Source: Morella rubra (lineage: Eukaryota; Streptophyta; Magnoliopsida; Fagales; Myricaceae). Taken from it: a DNA stretch of 64,000 bases. Each line of letters starts with the position of its first letter. Within the stretch, counting starts at the first letter, position 1. The stretch lies in the NCBI GenBank assembly GCA_003952965.2, contig CM025850.1, positions 4,223,083-4,287,082 on the forward strand, written 5' to 3'. Positions 23,901 to 33,640 of the stretch are shown here, piece by piece. The translations under genes and the position numbers were made by a program. The notes under the pieces were generated by a model that did not search any database, was not told where the DNA came from, and was given only the letters and a program-made list of their open reading frames with translations.

Positions 23901-24961
23901 CGACTATTGCCAGATAGGCAGTTCTCGAACCTGGTAGGCAACCATTCATCTTTGCTTTTTGATGCTGCTGAATTAGGGAATGTTGAATTTCTAATTATAT
24001 TAGTACGCTCTTATCCTGATCTCATGTGGAAATTAGACAAACATAATCGAAGTTTATTTCACGTTGCCGTTTCGTTTCGTCAAGAAAAGGTGTATAACCT
24101 CATATATGAGGTAGGCTCTATCAAGTATCTCATTTCAACCTGCGTCGACAAATACAACAACAACATGTTGCACTTGGCTGGACGAATTGCTCCTTTAGAT
24201 CGACTAAATATTGTGTCAGGAGCCGCCCTCCAAATGCAACGAGAGTTACTGTGGTTTAAGGTGGGAGATATTATTTTCACCCTCTTTTCTTCTGGTTGCA
24301 TGTTTGTAAATGATCATACAAGTCACTTATACCATGGTCTCTGTAGGAGATAGAAAAGATTGTCCCACCTCAATACTCGAAGATGAGGAACTCGAAAGGT
24401 GAAACGCCGAAGGATTTATTTACAAAGACTCATGCAGATTTACTGAAAGCTGGTGAAAAATGGATGAAGGATACGGCAAACTCTTGCATGCTTGTGGCAA
24501 CACTGATAGCAACTGTAGTTTTTGCTGCAGTTTTCACTGTACCAGGAGGCAACAATCAAGAGAAAGGCACTCCTATCTTTTTGGAAAGCAATTGGTTTAT
24601 GGTCTTTTTCCTATCGGATGCAATGGCACTTATATCCTCTTCCACTTCGATATTGATGTTCTTGTCAATTCTTACATCCCGCTATACGGAAAACGACTTT
24701 CTCAAGTCATTACCTGCTAGGCTGGTGTTTGGACTAACCTCACTCTTCATCTCTATAGTAGGCATGGTGGTAGCCTTCAGCGCAGCCTGCTCTTTGGCCT
24801 ACAAGAGCAAAACGGCATGGGTTCCAACAATTATCATTGCTTCCGCTGGAGTCCCCATTATTCTATTTGTGGTGCTGCATCATGATCTTTGGATTGATAT
24901 AATCCGCTCAACATACTGGTCTGGGTCTCTTTTTCGGCCACCTAAACAGAGACTTTTCTAG
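20944..24961 (+). CDS. Ankyrin-repeat protein with PGG domain (ITN1/ACD6-like)
   Basis: Exons 20944-21448, 22556-23035, 23164-23313, 23824-24260 and 24347-24961 join without a stop to give 728 aa. Residues 1-168 (exon 1) are Ser/Thr/Gln-rich, with one hydrophobic helix near AALRLLFLKAQPFLCSLLG, and have no recognised domain. Residues from about 175 hold ankyrin repeats (VPLYQAALRGDWQAAKDLL, TALHVAAAAKH, TALCFAAASG, later SLLFDAAELGNVEFL and NNMLHLAGRIAPLDR). From about 555 comes the PGG module (KAGEKWMKDTANSCMLVAT, then VPGG at 589-592) and about four membrane helices to residue ~695. The family acts in plant stress and defence signalling at membranes; the exact role here is unknown. The exon 1 assignment rests on its phase-1 donor (GAG A|gtaagc), which fits exon 2 (GG GAG AGA), and on the matching arrangement in the pseudogene at 2609. 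An alternative start within or near exon 2 is possible if exon 1 belongs to another gene. Confidence 0.83.
21660..21850. repeat. Imperfect minisatellite-like repeat in intron 1 of the ankyrin gene
   Basis: A motif of the form g-a-gggtgtaa-gtgt recurs about four or five times between 21675 and 21815, spaced roughly 25-60 bases (for example ggagggtgtaaagt, ggagggtgtaatgtgtc, gaaggtgtaatgtc, agggtgcaatgtgtc). The surrounding 21500-21900 is AT-rich and probably an inserted dispersed repeat, though no terminal repeats could be fixed. Confidence 0.5.
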
Positions 24962-25600
24962 TGGAACATGCCATGCGGTTGAATCAAGTGGAAGAGGCAA
25001 AGGTTAGAGGAAATCAAGGGATTCATAAACGAGGAAGGCTGAGGAAAGAATCGAACAGAGCAACATTTTGCATTAATAATCCTCGTGGGAAATAAGAATC
25101 CCACTTCTAGTTTCATGTTTTACTTTCCTTTTTAAGTCCACGGTTGGGTTGATTGTATTCAAGCTATCATCATCAAGTCTAGGACTTTTAGTTGTTAAGA
25201 CATTTGCTTGTACTGCATGACCTTCTCCTTACTTCCATGTTATCCTTTGACCTTAGCTGCTCTTCCTTAGCAAGCTCTGTTTGCTGTTACGGCTTTTCGT
25301 TTCTGTAGATTAGATCTTTTCCTATTTTAGCAAATACATTATTCTCAATTTTTCGTGTTTGTAGACAAAAGAAAAAAATTGACGACAGGCGCTGAACAAA
25401 AAGACAACATTAAACACAAATACCGAATCAATAGCATACGAATAAATAGAGGAATATCTATTTAAAGCATAGTCATTTCTCTGTCCAGCCTATTTTCCCG
25501 TTAGTATGTGACCCCAACCGCATTTTCAATAAATAAACGTACGAAGAACAAGAGTATTTGGGCCTTCAAAGTCCGAGGTGAATGTCCGTGGTATTGGACG
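24962..25600. other. 3' flank of the ankyrin gene
   Basis: This holds the presumed 3' UTR and spacer up to the composite retrotransposon. No gene or repeat was recognised. Confidence 0.6.
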
Positions 25601-25605
25601 AAGAT

Positions 25606-25707
25606 ATTAGAATTTACACAATATGTGAAAGGTGGGTCTAACAAACAAAGACGAGTAGTGAGAGAGCACATTGACTGGAGTTTCTCCACAATGTAGGACT
25701 TCCAACA
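25606..25707 (-). repeat. LTR-A, downstream copy (3' LTR in element orientation), degraded
   Basis: This copy is 102 bp against 132 bp for its partner at 30405-30536. Both share tgttggaagtcc at the start and gtgtaaattcta near the end (minus strand). It lacks a ~19-base block that contains the ccttataagg TATA-like site of the other copy, has lost part of the aactccaaaagacgcct stretch, and its outer CA end is altered (reads attag where tgttag is expected on the plus strand). Confidence 0.85.
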
Positions 25708-25780
25708 CGCCCCCTCACGTGTGGCAGGGAATACATCCAATGCCAACACGGAACGAAACGGTGGACACAAACTAGGAACC

Positions 25781-25793
25781 TGCTCTGATACCA
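25781..25793 (-). other. Second primer-binding site (PBS2)
   Basis: The minus strand reads TGGTATCAGAGCA directly after the end of LTR-B (GTTAACA). It matches the complement of the 3' end of plant initiator methionine tRNA, the usual copia primer. The 86 bases at 25708-25793 (PBS2, short spacer, purine tract) form a complete TRIM-type interior between this point and LTR-A'. Confidence 0.85.
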
Positions 25794-26013
25794 TGTTAAC
25801 AGTTGAAGTTGGAGGTTTGAGAGAAAAACAGAGTGCTAGAAAATGGTGTATAATGCTTAAGTCTTATTACTGTATGAACTGATATTTATACACGAGAGCT
25901 GAACTAATTACGTAACAACTTGCTAACAGCTTAACAGTCATTCTAACAGCTTAACAACTACTCTGCCACGTCACTTAGATAAGTTACAGATAGTTGAACT
26001 TCATTCGTTAATA
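25794..26013 (-). repeat. LTR-B, single long terminal repeat of the copia cargo
   Basis: The segment is 220 bp. On the minus strand it starts TATTAACG (expected TGTTAACG) directly after the purine tract at 26025-26014 and ends CTGTTAACA directly before a primer-binding site. It contains a TATA-like TATAAATA stretch. No second LTR-B copy exists in the window; the 5' side of the polyprotein is bordered by LTR-A instead. Confidence 0.85.
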
Positions 26014-26020
26014 CTCCCCC

Positions 26021-29000
26021 TCAAGATGGAGTGTGTATGTTAAGCACACCCATCTTGGAGAGTAAGTACCGAAGTTGAACAGAGCCGAGAGCCTTAGTTA
26101 ATAAATCTGCAACTTGATGTTTGGAGGCAACATGAAAAGTCTGAAGGACACCAGCAGTAAGTTTTTCACGGATGAAGTGGCAGTCAAGCTCAATATGCTT
26201 GGTGCGCTCATGGAAGACCGGGTTAGAAGCTATATGCAGAGCAGATAGACTATCACAGAAAAGCATGGCAGGTTTAGTGTGAGAAATTCGGAAATCAGCC
26301 AGAAGATACAAAAGCCACTGAATTTCAGAAACTGCAGCCGCCATTGCTCGGTACTCAGCTTCGGCAGAAGATCTCGAAACCGTAGGTTGTTTCTTGGATT
26401 TCCAAGACACCAAGGAGTCACCAATGAAAATACCATAACCAGTGACAGACTTTCGAGATTCGGGACAAGCAGCCCAATCAGAGTCGGAATAAGCTTTGAG
26501 ATGGAGTGGAGATGACGTAGGAAAAAACAAACCTTGCCCAACAGTGGTCTTCAAATACCTGAGAATTCTATAGGCAGCTTGAAGATGAGGTTCACGAGGT
26601 TTATCCATGAACTGGCTAAGGACTTGAACGGAATATGACAGATCCGGCCGAGTCATAGTAAGATAAATGAGTCGGCCAATGAGTCTTCGATAACTGGTAG
26701 CATCAGCAAGTAAAGTGCCAGTAGAAGAAGTCAACCCATGATTCTGTTCAAGAGGTGTATGAGCTGGCCGTGAACCCAAGTGACCAGAATCACTAAGAAG
26801 ATCCAGGACAAACTTACGTTGACACAATGAAATTCCTTTAGTTGACCGGGCAATCTCCAAACCAAGAAAAAATTTGAGAGGTCCCAAATCTTTTATCTTG
26901 AACCGGGCATCAATCAAAAGCTTAAAGGCAGTAATACTAGACAGATCACTACTAGCCAAGATAATGTCATCCACATATACAAGTAAAGCCATAAACACAT
27001 TATCTTGCTGTCGAGTAAAAAGAGAATAATCAGCCTTGGATTGAACAAATCCATTATCAAGCAAGAATTGAGAAAACTTAAAAAACCATTGGCGGGATGC
27101 TTGCTTAAGGCCATAGAGAGATTTGGTAAGTTTACAAACTTGGTTCTCCCCCTCAACATGAAAACCCGGAGGTATAGTCATATAAATCTCTTCATTGAGG
27201 TCCCCATGTAAAAAAGCATTGTTGACATCAAGTTGATGTAAATGCCAATGCTGGGTAGCAGCTAAAGCAAGTAACACTCGAACAGTAGAAATTTTCGCCA
27301 CGGGTGAAAAAGTGTCAAAATAGTCAAATCCCTCTTGTTGAGTGTATCCTTTAGCAACAAGCCTTGCTTTATAGCGCTCAATAGAGCCATCTGATCTGTA
27401 TTTAATTTTATATACCCACTTACAACCGATAGGATGTTTATTAGGAGGAAGAGTGGTAATAACCCAAGTGTGATTATCTTGGAGGGCTTGAATTTCTTTT
27501 TGCATAGCCTCTTGCCATTCTAAGTGTTTGCTGGCTTGAAGATAGGAAGTAGGTTCGGTATGAGTGGTAATGGCAGTAGTGAAAGCAAGATGACGAGAAG
27601 ACAACTTATGACAGCCAAGATATTTAAGGATGTCATGAGACGTACCTGAGGAAGAACCAGACAGCAAAGGAGAGACAGATTGTTGTTGAGCTGCCTGACA
27701 GTAATAGTGTTGAAGATAAGATGGTGGCTTGCTAGGTCTAGTGGATCGTCTAAGAGGAATTGATGGAGGAGGAATAGAAACTATAGGAGCAAAACTAGGT
27801 GAAGAATCTGGAAATGAGGGAGAATCGGGTAGAGATGAAATGGGAAAAGTAGAAACTGTGGGAGGCAAAACAGAATCAAAATCTGGAAGAGAAGTAGGAA
27901 GAACTAACGGAGAAGAGGAATTTGGAATATTTTGAAAAGGAAAATAATTTTCAAAGAAAATGACATTACGAGATATAAACACAGAGTTAGAATCAAGATT
28001 AAGAAGTTTATATCCCTTAACACCATGTGGATAACCGAGAAAAACACATCTAGAAGCTCGGGGATCAAATTTGGTTCTGTTTCGAGATAAGGTGGAAACA
28101 AAACATAGACAACCGAATACTTTGAGATGATTATAGGTGGGTGGTGTAGAAAATAAAACTTCATAAGGAGATTTGTTAGACAATAAAGGAGTAGGGGAAC
28201 GGTTAATCAAATGGACAGCAGTAAGTACACAATCTCCCCAAAAAATTAAAGGGAGATGAGACTGAAATCGTAATGCACGAGCAACATTGAGAATGTGTTG
28301 GTGTTTACGTTCGACTAAACCGTTTTGTTGAGGAGTTTCAACACAAGACTTGTGATGAATAACTCCATGAGAACTGAAAAAAGAATGAAGATTAAACTCA
28401 GGTCCATTATCAGTGCGAACTTTTTTAATATGGACATTAAACTGAGTTTTGACCATAGAGAAAAAAGAAGAAATATGAGTTGCTGTTTCAGATTTATGTT
28501 TCATCAAAAACAGCCAAGTTGCTCGGCTGTAATCATCAACAATAGTTAAGAAGTAACGTGAGTTATCCATGGCAGGGGTGGCCATAGGCCCCCATACATC
28601 ACAATGGATCAGATCAAAAATAGAATGAGCAGTATGAATACTTGAAGGAAAAGGCAACTTTCGTTGCTTAGCTAAAGGACATATAGCACAAGGAATAGAA
28701 TCTGTAAAGGTAATATCAGGATGAGTTTTATGTATTACTTTTAACATTGGAAAGGAAATGTGGCCAAGACGAGAATGCCACAAATTATTTGCAGAACTAG
28801 AACACATAGCAGAGCTGGATTTATTAAAAACAGCACGAGAACTGTCAGGAAGCAGCAGATGATATAATCCTGCATGCTGTTCAGCTAACCCAATCGTCGT
28901 CCATTTGCAAGGGTCCTGGATATAACACATATTAGTCATGAAGAAGACACAGCAATGAAGTTCTCTAACAAGCTGACTAACGGAAATGAGATTAAAATTG

Positions 29001-30382
29001 AAGGAGGGAACACAAAGAACATTGGTCAATGTGAATGTAGAAGAAATTGTAACATGACCTATGTGAGTGACCGGAACTGTATGACCATTAGGAAGTTTGA
29101 CAGTAGAAGAAACTGTAGAAATGTTGTGTGTGAGAAAAGATTTGGAGGACACCATATGATCGGTGGCTCCCGTGTCGATAATCCAATTGGAGAAATGTGC
29201 AATGGAGGATAGACAATATGCAGTACCTGTCATAGTAGGCAAATTAGATTCAGTGCAAGGGCCTGAAACTTGTAAAGCAGAGGACTGTGGTGGTGTTGTA
29301 GGAGTAGAATCGACAGAAGGCTTAAGAAGAGACATAAGCTGATGATACTGATCTTGAGTCAAAGAGAAAGAAGATTCATCAGTTGTAGGTTTAGTAAAAT
29401 CAAATTCAGAATCAGAAGATACTTGATGAGCATAAGCTTTTGCTTTAGGATTTTTGTAGCCGGGTGGATAGCCATGGAGCTTGAAGCACTTATCCACTGT
29501 GTGTCCTACATAGCCACAGTGACTACACACATGTCGGTCTCTCTTGGACTGCTGATTAGCTCCAAACCGAGACATAGAACTAGAATTAGCATTGGTTGCG
29601 CGAGTAAAAAAGGCAACTGAATCAGGATTTGGAAGTGTAGCAGATGTAATCTCTCGCTGCTTCTCTTCTTGTGAAATGAGTGAGAACACCTTGTTGATAG
29701 GTGGCAATGAATCACTGAGAAGGATTTGTCCTCGAATGTGTGAATAAGACTCATTAAGTCCCATTAGAAACTTCATAACATATTCTTGCTGTTGAAATTC
29801 AAGTAGAACCTTCATTGCACCACAAGAACAAGAAGGAATTGCTCTATAATTCATCAGTTCGTCCCAAAGCCCTTTAAGCTTGGTAAAATAAGAACTGACG
29901 TTCATATTGTCCTGAGTAAGACTGGAAATAGCTTTCTGTAGTTGAAAAATATGAGGTCCATTTCCTTGAGAGAAACGAGTTTTCAAATCAGACCAGATCT
30001 CTTCGGCTGTGTCGATGTAGATCACACTGGCAGCAAGATCTTTCGAAATGGAGTTGAGAATCCAGGAAATCACTAGATTGTTGCACCGGAACCAGATTGG
30101 AAAAAGAGAATCATTCGCGTCTGGCCTAGTAATGGAGCCATCTACGAATCCTTTCTTGTTTTTCGCACTCAATGCCATCTCCATTGAGCGGGACCATGTA
30201 GGAAAATTATCACCTACAAGCACTTGAGAAACTAACATCGTTCCAGGATTATCTCCATGATGGAGATAATACGGACTTGAAATATCATCATTCATATTGC
30301 GAATTTCAGGAACTACAGGACGAGAGATTTCAGGAGAGGTTGGAGAAGAAATTTCGGGAGAAGAAGGATTTGCGGAAGTCAT
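26021..30382 (-). CDS. Ty1/copia gag-pol polyprotein (intact, 1453 aa)
   Basis: One uninterrupted frame has the copia domain order. The gag domain covers about residues 35-240 (GDNFPTWSRSMEMALSAK), followed by a CCHC zinc knuckle at 286-299 (CSHCGYVGHTVDKC). The aspartic protease has DTGA at 403-406. The GAG-pre-integrase lies around 534-575 (LWHSRLGH, CAIC), with integrase catalytic residues D595, D658 and E691. Reverse transcriptase has D1052 (LHQLDVNNAFLHG) and YVDD at 1136-1139. RNase H has acidic residues near 1300, 1343 and 1377. The length is normal for an autonomous plant copia element. The ATG lies only 22 bases after LTR-A, just past PBS1. The TGA stop overlaps the purine tract. All catalytic motifs appear intact, so a recent origin is likely. 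Expression would depend on LTR-A rather than on its own 5' LTR. Confidence 0.97.
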   Translation of the reverse strand: MTSANPSSPEISSPTSPEISRPVVPEIRNMNDDISSPYYLHHGDNPGTMLVSQVLVGDNFPTWSRSMEMALSAKNKKGFVDGSITRPDANDSLFPIWFRCNNLVISWILNSISKDLAASVIYIDTAEEIWSDLKTRFSQGNGPHIFQLQKAISSLTQDNMNVSSYFTKLKGLWDELMNYRAIPSCSCGAMKVLLEFQQQEYVMKFLMGLNESYSHIRGQILLSDSLPPINKVFSLISQEEKQREITSATLPNPDSVAFFTRATNANSSSMSRFGANQQSKRDRHVCSHCGYVGHTVDKCFKLHGYPPGYKNPKAKAYAHQVSSDSEFDFTKPTTDESSFSLTQDQYHQLMSLLKPSVDSTPTTPPQSSALQVSGPCTESNLPTMTGTAYCLSSIAHFSNWIIDTGATDHMVSSKSFLTHNISTVSSTVKLPNGHTVPVTHIGHVTISSTFTLTNVLCVPSFNFNLISVSQLVRELHCCVFFMTNMCYIQDPCKWTTIGLAEQHAGLYHLLLPDSSRAVFNKSSSAMCSSSANNLWHSRLGHISFPMLKVIHKTHPDITFTDSIPCAICPLAKQRKLPFPSSIHTAHSIFDLIHCDVWGPMATPAMDNSRYFLTIVDDYSRATWLFLMKHKSETATHISSFFSMVKTQFNVHIKKVRTDNGPEFNLHSFFSSHGVIHHKSCVETPQQNGLVERKHQHILNVARALRFQSHLPLIFWGDCVLTAVHLINRSPTPLLSNKSPYEVLFSTPPTYNHLKVFGCLCFVSTLSRNRTKFDPRASRCVFLGYPHGVKGYKLLNLDSNSVFISRNVIFFENYFPFQNIPNSSSPLVLPTSLPDFDSVLPPTVSTFPISSLPDSPSFPDSSPSFAPIVSIPPPSIPLRRSTRPSKPPSYLQHYYCQAAQQQSVSPLLSGSSSGTSHDILKYLGCHKLSSRHLAFTTAITTHTEPTSYLQASKHLEWQEAMQKEIQALQDNHTWVITTLPPNKHPIGCKWVYKIKYRSDGSIERYKARLVAKGYTQQEGFDYFDTFSPVAKISTVRVLLALAATQHWHLHQLDVNNAFLHGDLNEEIYMTIPPGFHVEGENQVCKLTKSLYGLKQASRQWFFKFSQFLLDNGFVQSKADYSLFTRQQDNVFMALLVYVDDIILASSDLSSITAFKLLIDARFKIKDLGPLKFFLGLEIARSTKGISLCQRKFVLDLLSDSGHLGSRPAHTPLEQNHGLTSSTGTLLADATSYRRLIGRLIYLTMTRPDLSYSVQVLSQFMDKPREPHLQAAYRILRYLKTTVGQGLFFPTSSPLHLKAYSDSDWAACPESRKSVTGYGIFIGDSLVSWKSKKQPTVSRSSAEAEYRAMAAAVSEIQWLLYLLADFRISHTKPAMLFCDSLSALHIASNPVFHERTKHIELDCHFIREKLTAGVLQTFHVASKHQVADLLTKALGSVQLRYLLSKMGVLNIHTPS

Positions 30383-30390
30383 GAATCAGA

Positions 30391-30404
30391 AGAGCTCCGA
30401 TACC
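30391..30404 (-). other. Primer-binding site of the copia cargo (PBS1)
   Basis: The minus strand reads TGGTATCGGAGCTC directly after the end of LTR-A (TTCTAACA). It matches the initiator-tRNA complement except for A to G at position 8. It shares TAACATGGTATC with the LTR-B/PBS2 junction, and GAGC after the mismatch. Confidence 0.85.
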
Positions 30405-30536
30405 ATGTTAGAATTTACACAATATGTGAAAGGTGGGTCTAACTCAACTCCAAAAGACGCCTTGAGTAGTGAGAGATACCACAACCTTATAAGGAGCACA
30501 TTGACTAGTTTCTCTAGCAATGTGGGACTTCCAACA
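30405..30536 (-). repeat. LTR-A, upstream copy (5' LTR in element orientation)
   Basis: This is a 132-bp LTR with TG...CA ends: tgttggaagtcccacattg at its 5' end and ttctaaca at its 3' end (minus strand). A TATA-like ccttataagg lies near the middle. It abuts PBS1 at 30404 and the aagat target duplication at 30537-30541. Confidence 0.9.
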
Positions 30537-30541
30537 AAGAT

Positions 30542-32534
30542 GTTAAATAATTAGAACTCATATTTTCTTAACAGGGTGGTTAGGGTGTATGGACACCTTA
30601 TATAAATATTCTAATAGAAAATTCTCCTCGGAATCAATTCACTGTATTTAGGTGGTGTTAATTTCCACTTTTAAAATTTTTACACTCATTAAAAAATTAT
30701 AAAATAATTTCTTTCTCTTTATTAATTTTTTCTTTTTTTTTTATAATATTTATTTAATTTAATTTTTATTTTTTTTATCAAATTTTATAAAATATCTTTA
30801 TTTTTTCACAAATGGATAGATATCTTCGTCTATCCCGAAAATTGTCCAATCAACTACAAGATGGAGCTTCAATACGATGGTGTAGGACCATGGACTAAGG
30901 TGACATTGTTGGTGGGCTTTACTGGTGCTGGTCAAAGGAGGGCAGCCAGTTTTGACCATCGGTTGCACGCGGCTAAAACGGGTCCTAATCGCAAACATAA
31001 CCGCTGAGAAAGGATTCCCTGAAATGGTCCGGGGAAAAATATTCTATGTGGAAAGATATAAACAGATTCAGAATTGCCAAGATGAAGAAACTCCAGTTTA
31101 GGATTGTCTGGTTCAAAGCTCTATGACTCCCAAACACTTCTTGGTGCGTGTACCGTGGCTGTGGTAGGTTGTCTTTTGTATTTTGAAAACTCCAGGTTCC
31201 AATATTATTCGGTTGGAAATGGAACATACTCTTATGTGGATTGTCTTTTGGGAGGTGATGCCACGAAAAGGAGACTAGCCTCGGTGATGTAACCGGAATT
31301 ATGTCTTTTTGCATGTGAGTATTTATGCACTGTTTGCTCACTGTCTTGGGGGACCCTTCTCTGGTCTGGGTGCCCTCTCTGTAACTTTTGTATGGCTGAT
31401 TATATATAATACATCTTATCATTCACCCAGAAAAATAAAATTAAAAAGAAAAAAAGAAGACTAGCTAGCTGAAGGGGGTAAGGGATTCGACCATTGTAGC
31501 TTATGCAAATTTTGGGCGGGGACATGCTGATTGTGGATGATAACGACTGTGCAAGGATATTGCTTCTGGTACGCAGGGGAAGGAACACTAGAGTGTAAAA
31601 AGCTTGTATGCGGCACCAGCTGTCCGTAGAAATCTGTGATGCACAGTTCCAACTTGTAGACATGTGACGAATCGTGGGCTTCTGCATGCAGATACGCCAG
31701 GATATTGTTTCTTCTGTTGTTGTATGCGAACATTGCACTTGAGGATTTGGAATTAGTCGGACAGCAATGACCTACAAATTTACAGGCGCCTTTGGCGGTT
31801 TATGTTTTGGGAGATCTGCTCTTTCGAAATGAATGATTTACAAATTAGGCTGGCGACAAGTGAAGTGGGAAAGTGGATAGAAAGATATGTTTTCATTGCA
31901 CAAATGTCAAAAATTTGAATGCAGTAACTTCCGAAATGAATTGAGCTGTTGAAATTTTAGTGCGGCTTGATATCTATAGATAGAAGTAACTGTTCGGTTG
32001 GGCGCCTGCCTGGCACTGTTGCCTGTTGGGGTTCATTTCTGAAAGCTGTCTGCCAACTTGACATTATTTTGGCTCTGTGCAGAATCAACGAATGAAGACA
32101 ATACTTAAAAGATAGGATAGCTCTAGCCTCTTGTCATTTTGCTGCCACTCCCTGAATATGGGAATTGACATCAAGGTACATTTAATGTCATTGCCCAATC
32201 GGCACTCTATCTAGCTCCCGGCAGTACTGGTTCCTCGTTCTGGAGGTTACGTCCTAAGCGTTTGCTGTCAGCTCACAAAAAGGCGATGACCCCAATTAAA
32301 CTCAGTGACTCACATAAATCAGTGCGCAGACCCTATAGCAGGCAAAAAAAAAAAAAAAGACAATGTGTCTTCGATTACAACAATTAATGCCTCGGGCAGC
32401 GGCAGACAACGTGTGCAGAAAGAAAAACAAGACAAACAAAGTAATAAAAGTCAAAGTGGCCGGTGATTAAACTGTGTGATAAATTAGGACATCAATCAGC
32501 TGTCGAAGGGTGAAGATTTTTCTGGGTGACTGAA
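30542..32534. other. Intergenic region, no gene recognised
   Basis: Extremely AT-rich DNA at about 30640-30800 is followed by more balanced sequence to 32534. The unit at about 31100-31450, ending in an A-rich stretch after cattcacccag, could be the 3' end of an old retroposed sequence, but no protein motif or target duplication could be fixed. A 15-base A run lies at about 32346. Confidence 0.5.
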
Positions 32535-32995
32535 TGTAACGATCGAAGTAAATCACTAGCAATACCTGTGCTTAGCTTCAAAATAACTAATAAAGATTCT
32601 TCTTGAAATTTTTTAGATTATTATAAAATTCAGTTCAATTTAATACGGTGGAATTTGACTTTTATATAATTAATTTTTTATTTTTTTATTTTTACATTTT
32701 ACTCGAGATTTAAGGAATCACAATTTCTTTTTTTTAAACTCTTGACATCTTCGTCAAGGTCCATCAAATTCACATTGATAATTACTAGAACTATTCTGAT
32801 ACCATTTGTAATAACTCAAGAAAAGTATAAGTCACATTTGTACTTTGACTTCAAAAAGACTAGTCAAGGTTGCTCTTGAAACTTCTTGAATCATTATAAA
32901 ACTAAATTCTACCTAATAAAATAAAATTTGACTCTTATAAAGCTAATCTCTTATTCATTCTTTTCTCCCACTCCACCTGAAATTCGGGCATCACA
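32535..32995 (-). mobile_element. TRIM retrotransposon (461 bp)
   Basis: Two related LTRs, 32535-32722 (188 bp) and 32807-32995 (189 bp), both start tgtaa and end atcaca on the plus strand, giving TG...CA ends on the minus strand. Between them are only 84 bases: a primer-binding site (TGGTATCAGA, complement at 32795-32804, 2-base spacer from the LTR) and a purine tract (aaaaaaaagaaat) beside the other LTR. The 5-bp target duplication is ctgaa / ctgac, 4 of 5 matching. There is no coding capacity. The LTRs are clearly diverged (many substitutions), so the insertion is old. Confidence 0.85.
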
Positions 32996-33640
32996 CTGAC
33001 AGTGAACTTGAATGCTGTCTCTTTTGCGTAGCAAAAATTGTTGAGAAAGATTATAGTGTAGCGTGAAAGAACCTGATGCAGGCACACTTCACAAAGTTTC
33101 TAACGGAACATAAACTTAAATCTGGGTCCATTGATTTAGAAAAGAAAAAAAATCTGGGTCCATTGCGTTTGCAGATCACTTCTGTTCAGTGAAGGAACAC
33201 GTGCCTGAATATATTTGTCTTCAGGAATTTCATTGGCAGTTCGAAGCAGTGTTCTGAGTGCTTCACTGGCCGGACTTAAAAATTCAAGCACAGGAGTGGG
33301 ATTTCCAATGTCAAAAGATTAGAGCAAAATATGGAAAGGATGGCACAAAATATTGTCATCATGTCTGGGAGTGTTGGGAGTTGACAATTTCGGGAGTTTT
33401 GTGAGAGTTGTGGAAAATGTGGGCAACGGGGATTCAACCAGAACTTAACACACCATTTACACCATAATTTTCCTCGACTGTCAGACAATGTAAATTTACA
33501 CCACGAGGAGAACAAAAAAGATTATTTTATCACTAGCTATCTTTCATCCATTTGTACCACAATGTCTCTTCAACATCTATTCAAAAGCAGTAAATTAATT
33601 AAAACCAGCAAAACAAGAAGTATGCAAAAACCAATTGCTC
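32996..33640. other. Intergenic region
   Basis: No gene or repeat was recognised. It includes the presumed 3' UTR of the small minus-strand gene that ends at 33641, with a CT-rich stretch just inside that gene. Confidence 0.5.

Larger units (their letters stand above)
25601..30541 (-). mobile_element. Composite retrotransposon: TRIM-like element carrying a one-LTR copia element
   Basis: Read on the minus strand the order is: target duplication aagat (30537-30541), LTR-A (30536-30405), PBS1 (TGGTATCGGAGC), intact copia polyprotein (30382-26021), polypurine tract cttgagggggag (26025-26014), LTR-B (26013-25794), PBS2 (TGGTATCAGAGCAGG), ~60 bases, a second purine tract gtgagggggcg, LTR-A' (25707-25606) and aagat (25605-25601). 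The outer LTR-A pair with a short PBS/PPT interior is a TRIM-type element (about 320 bp without the cargo). The cargo PBS1-polyprotein-PPT-LTR-B equals one copia element with one LTR, permuted to start at its PBS. A normal nested insertion would carry two LTR-B copies and its own 5-bp duplication, which are absent. Confidence 0.88.

Noticed and set aside
25794..26013. LTR-B read as a normal 3' LTR of an ordinary copia element
   Set aside because: It is followed directly by a primer-binding site and has no 5' partner; the upstream border of the polyprotein is LTR-A, so a simple two-LTR element does not fit.
26230..26541. 103-codon minus-strand frame and other frames within 26021-30382
   Set aside because: These are alternative frames of the copia polyprotein, which is intact in its own frame.
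31100..31450. Possible retroposed sequence ending in an A-rich stretch
   Set aside because: No protein motif and no target duplication could be identified, so it is mentioned only as intergenic content.
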